Part shown: piece after piece, positions 5,098-10,188 of the stretch | Layout: each line of letters begins with the position of its first letter | How positions within the stretch are numbered: position 1 is the stretch's first letter | The notes under the pieces: generated by a model | Database searches by the model: none | Told to the model about the DNA's origin: nothing | The model's input: only the letters and a program-made list of their open reading frames with translations | Translations under genes and position numbers: made by a program | Assembly (NCBI GenBank): GCA_017518785.1 | Contig: JAFWUA010000144.1 | Coordinates: 1-10,188 of the forward strand | DNA length: 10,188 bases | Reading direction: 5' to 3' | Source of the DNA: Neisseriaceae bacterium | GTDB taxonomy: Bacteria > Pseudomonadota > Gammaproteobacteria > Burkholderiales > Neisseriaceae

Positions 5098-5273
5098 TTT
5101 CCGGCAGACTAAAACCTTTGCAAAACTCATCATTCGTAACATTGAGCGAAGCGAAATAGAAGAGTATAACTGCTTGTTAAATAAAAAGATTCGCAACGAA
5201 GTTCAGAATGACTAATGAACAAGTGGGTTTTGCAAAGGCTTCAGACTATGTTTAATATAAAGTCTGCCGGAAA
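5098..5273. repeat. DUS inverted pair (former terminator) split by a MITE
   Basis: TTTCCGGCAGACT (5098-5110) and AGTCTGCCGGAAA (5261-5273) are perfect reverse complements, 13 bp each. Removing the MITE (5111-5242) and one AGACT leaves the two arms separated by about 13 bases (atgtttaatataa), a terminator-sized hairpin like those at 1038-1070 and 3454-3497, placed after mscL. Confidence 0.75.
5111..5242. mobile_element. MITE-like element, copy 6, with target duplication AGACT (132 bp)
   Basis: The left end is AAAACCTTTGCAAAACTC and the right end GGGTTTTGCAAAGGCTTC. The interior shares the GTAACATTGAGCGAAGCGAAAT block with copy 1 and the AAAAGATTCGCAACGAAGTTCA block with copy 5. It is flanked by AGACT at 5106-5110 and 5243-5247. 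The left AGACT is the last five bases of a complete DUS-like motif. Confidence 0.88.
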
Positions 5274-5342
5274 CAAATCACATATAACCGTTTTATTAAA
5301 TTAATAAATAAATAAACGATTTTATAAATTAAAGGAAATATC
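5274..5342 (+). promoter_or_regulatory. AT-rich leader upstream of yicC
   Basis: This stretch is almost pure A/T with run-on ATTAAATTAATAAATAAAT repeats, followed by AAAGGAAA as ribosome binding site for the ATG at 5343. The promoter of the yicC operon is expected here, but several overlapping TATA-like hexamers (for example TATAAC at 5283-5288) have no convincing -35 partner, so no single promoter is called. Confidence 0.35.
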
Positions 5343-6218
5343 ATGCTAAATAGTATGACAGGCTTTGCAAATGCACAAATAGAACATGCCAACCATTCTA
5401 TTCGTGTTGAATTAAAATCAGTTAATCATCGTTATTTGGATATTCAGTTTCGTCTACCGGAAGAATTACGTACATTTGAACTGTCATTGCGTAATATAAT
5501 CAGCCAAAATGTTTCTCGTGGAAAAATAGAATGTCGTATTATTATTGACGAAATTAATATATCAGACAATTCCTTACAAACAAATTGGAATATTATAGAT
5601 ACTCTTGCAAAATTAGGAGAACAGATTAACGATAAATATCCATCACTTAATAAATTAAGCGTAGCGGATATTATCCGTTTCCCCAAAGTTATTGAGCAAG
5701 GAAACCTAAACCAAGAAGAAGATATATCCCAAACAATTGAAGAACTTTTACAACAAGCATTAAACCAATTTAATCAAGACCGTGCCCGTGAAGGGGAAAA
5801 ACTCCAACAACATCTATCCGAACGTCTTGATAAAATGTTGGTTGAAATCCAGCAATTACAACAAATTTTCCCAGAATTACTCGAACAATATCGCCAAAAA
5901 ATAACTCAACGCTTATCCGAAGCTTTGGCAGACGTAAATGAGGATCGTATTGCACAAGAATTTACATTATTCGTCCAAAAAGCTGATGTTGATGAAGAAT
6001 TTTCACGTCTTAAAACTCATATTGAAGAAGTTCGCCGAATTATCAATAATCCGGTTAAACAAAGTTGTGGCAAACGATTAGATTTTCTAATGCAGGAATT
6101 AAATCGCGAAGCTAATACTTTGGGCAGTAAAGCAATTAGCATTGAATCTACTCGCACATCTGTTGAACTTAAAGTGCTAATCGAACAAATGCGAGAACAA
6201 GTACAAAATATTGAATAA
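5343..6218 (+). CDS. yicC: YicC/YloC family endoribonuclease
   Basis: The N-terminal YicC domain begins with the diagnostic MLNSMTGFANAQ and continues with SVNHRYLDIQFRLPEELRTFE and ISRGKIE-like sequence (NVSRGKIECRI). The C-terminal DUF1732 domain includes CGKRLDFLMQELNREANTLGSKA (residues about 242-264) and ends in an amphipathic helix (VELKVLIEQMREQVQN). The central region (residues about 150-200) is Gln/Glu-rich and helical, likely coiled coil. YicC-family proteins have been described as endoribonucleases that affect small-RNA and mRNA turnover. The full length of 291 aa matches the family. GAAAGGAAAT lies before the ATG. It is the first gene of a probable operon with the esterase (12-base gap) and the transglutaminase. 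In many bacteria yicC is near gmk; it is not here. Confidence 0.95.
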   Translation: MLNSMTGFANAQIEHANHSIRVELKSVNHRYLDIQFRLPEELRTFELSLRNIISQNVSRGKIECRIIIDEINISDNSLQTNWNIIDTLAKLGEQINDKYPSLNKLSVADIIRFPKVIEQGNLNQEEDISQTIEELLQQALNQFNQDRAREGEKLQQHLSERLDKMLVEIQQLQQIFPELLEQYRQKITQRLSEALADVNEDRIAQEFTLFVQKADVDEEFSRLKTHIEEVRRIINNPVKQSCGKRLDFLMQELNREANTLGSKAISIESTRTSVELKVLIEQMREQVQNIE

Positions 6219-6230
6219 ATTAAAAAAACA

Positions 6231-6854
6231 ATGAACTATACACGCCGCCAATTATTGCTATTTCCCCTTGCGATTGCCATCTCTTCATGTTCTTCAAAGA
6301 ATCAAGGAAGAAAGTTAGCAAGAGGTAGTCTTATTAGTGCTTTGGGTGATTCCCTAACTTATGGTTATGGTGCTTCGATTGAAGCTTCATATCCAACAGT
6401 TTTATCACAATTGACAGGATTAAAAGTATCAAATGACGGCGTGTCCGGTAATACATCAGCAGATGTTTTAAAAAGACTGCCGGAAATTATCAGTAAAAAA
6501 CCCAAATTGATATTATTTGGCATTGGCGGCAATGATTTTTTACGCCGTGTGCCAGAAGACGAAACTATCAGCAATATCACTAATACTATTCAACAAATCA
6601 AGCAAAACAACATTCCGGTAGTGTTAATTGCAGAGCCTCATTTGAGTGTTGGGGCACTGTTTGGTAATTTAAGCGACCACCCCATGTATCGCAATATCGC
6701 ACAACAAGAAAAAATACCTTTATTATCAAATGGTTGGTCTGATATTTTATCAGATAAAAAATTAAAATCAGACCAAATTCACGCCAATGAAGCAGGCTAT
6801 CGTTTATTCGCACAAAAAATGCGTGATTTTTTACAAAGTGAGGGATTTTTATGA
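6231..6854 (+). CDS. GDSL/SGNH-family esterase lipoprotein (TesA/arylesterase-like)
   Basis: A secreted SGNH hydrolase. All four catalytic blocks are present: block I ALGDSLTYGYG (nucleophile S41), block II NDGVSGNTSAD, block III GIGGNDF (N101) and block V SDQIHANEAGY (D181, H184). The group includes TesA thioesterase/protease/lysophospholipase I and arylesterases; acyl-ester cleavage in the envelope is the safe call. The N-terminus MNYTRRQLLLFPLAIAISSC ends in a plausible lipobox (I17-S18-S19-C20), so it is probably a lipoprotein rather than a free periplasmic enzyme; the Arg pair is Tat-like but incomplete. The ribosome binding site is poor (only A-rich sequence), which fits coupling to yicC ending 12 bases upstream. 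Its stop overlaps the next start (ATGA). A DUS-like core at 6476-6485 encodes L-P-E. Confidence 0.88.
   Translation: MNYTRRQLLLFPLAIAISSCSSKNQGRKLARGSLISALGDSLTYGYGASIEASYPTVLSQLTGLKVSNDGVSGNTSADVLKRLPEIISKKPKLILFGIGGNDFLRRVPEDETISNITNTIQQIKQNNIPVVLIAEPHLSVGALFGNLSDHPMYRNIAQQEKIPLLSNGWSDILSDKKLKSDQIHANEAGYRLFAQKMRDFLQSEGFL
6476..6485 (+). repeat. DUS-like core inside the esterase gene
   Basis: CTGCCGGAAA in the coding direction (preceded by AGA, so not the full 12-mer); it encodes L-P-E. No inverted partner is near. Confidence 0.7.
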
Positions 6855-8815
6855 ACAAGGTATTACATGCCGATTTTATCTACCACCCTGCCTCAATCGG
6901 TGCTCAATACGCATCGCTTATCAGCTTGGCAATCATTGCCACACCAATTTTATTGCAAATATCGATTTCAATTACAATAGCATTTAGCGTTTTTTGGCTA
7001 ATTCGCTTGTTGATGTTGTATTTTAATGCACCTCAATTAAATAAATTAGCTTTATCAGGATTATCTATTTTATTTATTTTTCTGATAATTGTCTTGTCCA
7101 AATCATTTTTTGGACAAGATGGCGGTATTTCGTTTTTGCTAATGATGGCATTGCTAAAATCCTTCGAAAGTAAACACATTCGCGATTGGCAAGTACTTTT
7201 ATTAGCCACACTTTTTATCACCGCTGGTTCACTATTGTTTTCGCAAAATATCATTAATGCAATTTGGACAGTAAGCTGTCTTTTTTTAGTACTCACCTGC
7301 CTGAATATATTAGACGGTGGAAAATTGTCTGATGCGTCTCGTTACGCTGCACGTGGCATGCTATTTTCATTACCATTAACAATTATTCTATTTATTGCGA
7401 TACCACGTCTGCCGGAACCATTAATACGTTTTATGCCAGCTGCTGAAAGTTCCGGAACAGTAGGATTGTCAGACAAAATGGAACCTAGCAGTTTCAATAA
7501 ATTAGTCGAAGATGATGAATTAGTTTTCAATGCTATTTTTGATAATAATTTTATCCCCAAAAATGAGCAATTATATTGGCGTACTCTGATTATGCCCTAT
7601 TTCGATGGGCATACTTGGCACATGCGTCAACCATTTTTTCATGATGATATGCAGCAACGTTTTCCCAAACAAAAAGCAATAGGATACGAATTATTAGTAA
7701 AAGATTGGCAAGGATATATTCCTACTTTGGATTACACCATTGAGGGAGAAGCACGCAGAACACGTATTTTTCATACAGCCACAGCAATGGTATGGCGGCG
7801 TTCTTCACAATTGCAACGCTATCATTTTGCCTCGGTATTAAGTCCTCGTATGCCAGAACAATTAAACGACCGCTTGAAACAAAGTTATTTAGAACTACCG
7901 GAAGGATTAAATCCGCAAACAATTTCTTTGGCAAAATCGATTTATCAAGATAGTGTAAACAACGAAGATTTTATTGTCCGTACTTTGGATTATTTCAAAA
8001 AACAAGGATTTATCTACACATTAGAACCGCCATTATTATCCGAATATGAAAATGAAGTAGATGAATTTATGTTTAATACCAAACAAGGATTTTGCGGACA
8101 TTACGCATCAGCAATGGCTGTTATGATGCGTGCAGCAGGCTTACCATCGCGTGTTGTAACTGGTTATCAAGGCGGAACTTATGATGATTCTGCTAATTTT
8201 TGGCAAATTCGCAGCAAAGACGCACATGCTTGGGCAGAAGTATGGCTACCGGAAACTTCCGAATGGGCAAGAGTAGATCCTACCGCAGTTATTTCTAATC
8301 GCAGTATTTCAGGAATTAATGATTCATTACCACAAGGTCAATTTATAGGGAATAGTTTGATTCCCCTATCCTTGTCTAAATTAGCTGCTAAAACTCAATT
8401 TTATTGGCAAGTAATGGTAGTAGAATACGATGCCAAAGAACAATCACAATTATTCCGTAGATTGGGTTTAGGAAGAGTTAGTGCATCAAGCGTTTTATTA
8501 TTAATAATATTCGGCGGAACGTTATCGATAATCCCTATGTTAATTTGGTGGCGTATGCGTATGCGTCGACAAAGCCACCCATTGTCTGATGGCTTTATGC
8601 TGATGAAAAAACGTTTAATTTCCGATGTTGAATATGTAAATTCAATGGGACCTTTGGATTTAATGAATGAATTAAAGCTTTCCGGCAGACTTGATAATCA
8701 ATTAAAACAATTAATTGATGAATACATAGATTTACGTTTTAAAACCAACAAACCTGCCAAAAAAGCAGTATGGACGTGGTATAGAAAAGTAAAAAAATAT
8801 CGTTACCATCAATAA
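6851..8815 (+). CDS. Membrane-anchored transglutaminase-like protein (TgpA type, DUF3488 - transglutaminase core - DUF4129)
   Basis: At 654 aa it has the TgpA layout. About six N-terminal membrane helices (residues roughly 20-58, 65-85, 90-104, 113-131, 134-153, 169-186) correspond to DUF3488. A large periplasmic part holds a transglutaminase/cysteine-protease core with the triad Cys415 (KQGFCGHYASAMAVMMRAAG), His459 (SKDAHAWAEVW) and Asp476 (WARVDPTA). One further helix (about 546-567) and a basic cytoplasmic tail resembling DUF4129 follow. TgpA of Pseudomonas aeruginosa is essential; the substrate is unknown, and envelope or peptidoglycan work is suspected. The start ATG overlaps the esterase stop as ATGA, implying coupling. 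All catalytic residues are present, so it should be active. DUS-like sites occur at 7407-7417 (one mismatch to the core, encodes R-L-P-E) and 8680-8692 (full, minus strand). Confidence 0.9.
   Translation: MNKVLHADFIYHPASIGAQYASLISLAIIATPILLQISISITIAFSVFWLIRLLMLYFNAPQLNKLALSGLSILFIFLIIVLSKSFFGQDGGISFLLMMALLKSFESKHIRDWQVLLLATLFITAGSLLFSQNIINAIWTVSCLFLVLTCLNILDGGKLSDASRYAARGMLFSLPLTIILFIAIPRLPEPLIRFMPAAESSGTVGLSDKMEPSSFNKLVEDDELVFNAIFDNNFIPKNEQLYWRTLIMPYFDGHTWHMRQPFFHDDMQQRFPKQKAIGYELLVKDWQGYIPTLDYTIEGEARRTRIFHTATAMVWRRSSQLQRYHFASVLSPRMPEQLNDRLKQSYLELPEGLNPQTISLAKSIYQDSVNNEDFIVRTLDYFKKQGFIYTLEPPLLSEYENEVDEFMFNTKQGFCGHYASAMAVMMRAAGLPSRVVTGYQGGTYDDSANFWQIRSKDAHAWAEVWLPETSEWARVDPTAVISNRSISGINDSLPQGQFIGNSLIPLSLSKLAAKTQFYWQVMVVEYDAKEQSQLFRRLGLGRVSASSVLLLIIFGGTLSIIPMLIWWRMRMRRQSHPLSDGFMLMKKRLISDVEYVNSMGPLDLMNELKLSGRLDNQLKQLIDEYIDLRFKTNKPAKKAVWTWYRKVKKYRYHQ
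8680..8692 (-). repeat. DUS-like motif inside the transglutaminase gene
   Basis: TTTCCGGCAGACT on the plus strand, a full 12-mer match; in this frame it is read L-S-G-R-L, so the motif is tolerated in the antisense direction too. No hairpin partner is nearby. Confidence 0.85.
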
Positions 8816-8894
8816 TTTGTTTATTTGAACTTTTTAAGCCAAGTTTAATCAATCGGCTGTATAGTCGCTAAAAAACAAATAACCGGCTAACAAA

Positions 8895-8934
8895 TGATGA
8901 CAAGAAAATACTAAACCATCTTTTCTTATCATCA
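8895..8934. repeat. 14-bp inverted repeat after the transglutaminase gene
   Basis: TGATGACAAGAAAA (8895-8908) and TTTTCTTATCATCA (8921-8934) are inverted with one mismatch and a 12-base loop. It lies 79 bases past the transglutaminase stop. No clear T-run follows on the plus strand, so it may end the upstream transcript weakly or act as a leader structure for the OmpA-like gene. Confidence 0.6.
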
Positions 8935-8949
8935 GTTACAATTGTGAGA

Positions 8950-8969
8950 AATGGCGTTTAATCGCCATT
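8950..8969 (+). promoter_or_regulatory. Hairpin in the leader of the OmpA-like gene
   Basis: AATGGCG (8950-8956) pairs with CGCCATT (8963-8969) around TTTAAT. An alternative pairing, TTACAAT (8936-8942) with ATTGTAA (8967-8973), uses part of the same right arm, so the two structures would exclude each other. The ribosome binding site GGAG (8996-8999) is 27 bases further on. The rest of 8816-9006 holds no gene. Confidence 0.4.
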
Positions 8970-9006
8970 GTAATCATTAACCTAATTAGTTAATTGGAGT
9001 TGCAAA

Positions 9007-9654
9007 ATGTTCAAAAAAGTATCCTTATTAGCAGCAGCGGCTGCATTAGTATTAAGTGCTTGTACCATTGACCCTAATACCGGCGAACAAAAAGTATCTA
9101 ATACCGCAAAAATTGGTTTAGGTGCAGCGGTTACTTGCGGTATCGTAGGTGCATTAACTCACGGTGCAAAAGGTGCTCGCAATTCAGCTTTGGCTTGTGG
9201 TGCTGTTGGTGCTGGTGTTGGCGGTTATATGGATTATCAAGAAAAACTTTTGCGTGATAAATTGGCTAACACCCAAGTAGAAGTTAATCGTCAAGGCGAT
9301 CAAATCCAATTGATTATGCCTGATAACATTACCTTTGCTACCAATTCTGCAACATTAAGTCCAACCGTTATTACTGCCCTAAATGACGTGGCAAACGTTT
9401 TGGCAACTTACAATGAAACAACTATCACAGTTGCAGGTCATACTGATAGCACTGGTAATGATTCCATCAATCAACCCCTATCAGAACGTCGTGCTCTATC
9501 AGTAGCAAATCATTTAGTATCTCGTGGCGTTGCATCAAATCGTATTCGCACCATTGGTTATGGTTCAAAAAGTCCAATTGCAAGCAATAGCACCGCAGAA
9601 GGTCGTGCTAAAAATCGCCGTGTAGAAATCTTGATTAATCCACAAGTACAATAA
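9007..9654 (+). CDS. OmpA-family lipoprotein with glycine-zipper segment (YiaD-like)
   Basis: A lipoprotein signal peptide ends in L16-S17-A18-C19. Residues about 36-75 are rich in Gly and Ala (IGLGAAVTCGIVGALTHG...CGAVGAGVGGYMD), a glycine-zipper hairpin of the type found in YiaD-like outer-membrane lipoproteins. Residues about 98-212 form an OmpA-like domain: TFATNSATLSP, VAGHTDSTGND, LSERRALSVANHLVSRG, IGYGSKSPIASNSTAEGRAKNRRVEI. The diaminopimelate-binding Asp (D147) and Arg (R162, 15 residues later, the usual spacing) are present, so it should bind peptidoglycan non-covalently and tie the outer membrane to the wall. GGAG lies 7 bases upstream of the ATG. At 215 aa it is a typical length. 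It appears monocistronic, with its own leader and a strong terminator. Confidence 0.93.
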   Translation: MFKKVSLLAAAAALVLSACTIDPNTGEQKVSNTAKIGLGAAVTCGIVGALTHGAKGARNSALACGAVGAGVGGYMDYQEKLLRDKLANTQVEVNRQGDQIQLIMPDNITFATNSATLSPTVITALNDVANVLATYNETTITVAGHTDSTGNDSINQPLSERRALSVANHLVSRGVASNRIRTIGYGSKSPIASNSTAEGRAKNRRVEILINPQVQ

Positions 9655-9677
9655 TATTTTTATTAATAATAATTAGT

Positions 9678-9707
9678 AAATGGACAGAATTTCTGTTCTG
9701 TCCATTT
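9678..9707. terminator. Rho-independent terminator of the OmpA-like gene
   Basis: AAATGGACAGAA (9678-9689) and TTCTGTCCATTT (9696-9707) form a perfect 12-bp stem with loop TTTCTG, 23 bases past the stop. The T-rich side (ATTTCTTATT) suits the plus strand. Unlike the other terminators here it contains no DUS-like core. Confidence 0.85.
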
Positions 9708-9720
9708 CTTATTAATTGAT

Positions 9721-9734
9721 AGTCTGCCGGAAAA
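9721..9734 (+). repeat. Single DUS-like motif upstream of macA
   Basis: AGTCTGCCGGAAAA, a full 12-mer match, sits between the terminator of the OmpA-like gene and the macA start with no inverted partner, so here it is a stand-alone motif. Confidence 0.85.
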
Positions 9735-9753
9735 CTTTTTTGGGTTTTAAATT

Positions 9754-10188
9754 ATGAAAAAATATAGTAAAAAAATCATAATCGCATCGATATTAGCAAT
9801 TTTACTTGCCGTTGTGTTGTATGTTTGGTTAGGAAGAGGTGAAAAAATTGAATACATCACCCAAAAAGTGGAATACGGCAATATTTCGGAGACGGTGCAA
9901 GCGTCAGGAAAACTGCATGCTTTCAAAGAAGTGGAAGTGGGTGCACAAGTGTCAGGCGAAATCAGTGAGTTGAAAGTGGATATTGGCGATACCGTCAAAA
10001 AGGGCGATTTAATCGCTCAAATCGACCCACGATTAGCACGCAATCAACTGAAAACGGCACAAGCGTCTTTGGATAACAGCAAAGCACAGTTGATTTCTCG
10101 TCAAGCGTCTTTAACGCAAGCCAAGCAACAATTTCAACGCCAAAAAGCAATGTTTGCCGAAGGGGCAACTTCCAAAGAAGCCTATGAA
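9754..10188 (+). CDS. macA: MacA-type periplasmic adaptor subunit of a MacAB-TolC exporter (3' truncated by window edge)
   Basis: The frame opens at ATG 9754 and stays open for 145 codons to the edge. The start MKKYSKKIIIASILAILLAVVLYVW is a single N-terminal membrane anchor. It is followed by the membrane-fusion-protein pattern: KVEYGNISETVQASGKLHAFKEVEVGAQVSGEI (barrel-sandwich/lipoyl half), then DIGDTVKKGDLIAQIDPRLARNQL, then the start of the alpha-helical hairpin (AQASLDNSKAQL, QAKQQFQRQKAMFAEGATSKEAYE). MacA couples the ABC exporter MacB to TolC; substrates include macrolides, and in Neisseria macAB is known. macB would be expected beyond the right edge. The ribosome binding site is weak. 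Codons look richer in G/C endings (GTG, GCG, ACG, CTG) than in the neighbours. Confidence 0.9.
   Translation, partial: MKKYSKKIIIASILAILLAVVLYVWLGRGEKIEYITQKVEYGNISETVQASGKLHAFKEVEVGAQVSGEISELKVDIGDTVKKGDLIAQIDPRLARNQLKTAQASLDNSKAQLISRQASLTQAKQQFQRQKAMFAEGATSKEAYE

Noticed and set aside
6231..6290. Tat signal peptide on the esterase
   Set aside because: The TRRQLL sequence has the Arg pair but not the full consensus (no F/K at the expected places); a Sec lipoprotein signal with a lipobox at C20 explains it as well.
9747..9998. Minus-strand 83-aa open frame at the right end
   Set aside because: It is antisense to the macA frame, which is open to the window edge and has clear membrane-fusion-protein motifs.

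Overview
This window is a stretch of chromosome from a low-GC, naturally competent-looking member of the Neisseriaceae (Betaproteobacteria). Two things suggest this. The YbeY, CorC, PdxJ and family 3 binding-protein sequences read like their neisserial relatives; for example YbeY starts MRKAKIKS and ends NPYNDKEC. The DNA is also crowded with copies of a 12-mer, AGTCTGCCGGAA (reverse complement TTCCGGCAGACT), that behaves like a DNA uptake sequence (DUS) but is not one of the dialects I remember. The organism assignment is an inference; the species is not named.

Layout: the first 208 bases are the tail of an unrecognised gene. Positions 209-1096 hold no convincing gene. They contain four palindromic MITE-like elements (216-360, 603-730, 825-889, 899-1029), a perfect 18-bp tandem array carrying five DUS-like motifs (741-824), and a DUS hairpin terminator (1038-1070). 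The minus-strand operon ybeY-corC (2424 to 1097) follows, divergent from a plus-strand lipoprotein binding protein for amino-acid uptake (2510-3445), which ends in a DUS-pair terminator. A fifth MITE (3529-3659) lies between this gene and pdxJ (3694-4455). Next come mscL (4619-5047), a sixth MITE (5111-5242) inserted inside a DUS inverted pair, and a probable three-gene operon: yicC, a GDSL esterase lipoprotein, and a membrane transglutaminase (5343-8815). An OmpA-domain lipoprotein (9007-9654) and the 5' part of macA (9754 to the edge) close the window.

Function: the genes are mostly conserved housekeeping and envelope functions: ribosome/RNA maturation (ybeY, yicC), vitamin B6 synthesis (pdxJ), osmotic safety valve (mscL), nutrient capture, peptidoglycan anchoring and efflux. 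No defence system, prophage, CRISPR array or biosynthetic cluster is visible.

The unusual part is the repeat ecology. There is a DUS-like motif at very high density (16 exact copies of the 10-mer TTTCCGGCAG or its complement by my reading, including five inside genes). There is also a MITE family with ends like those I recall for neisserial IS1106-type elements. Two copies are flanked on both sides by AGACT, the last five bases of the DUS-like motif, so the MITE appears to have inserted into uptake sequences.
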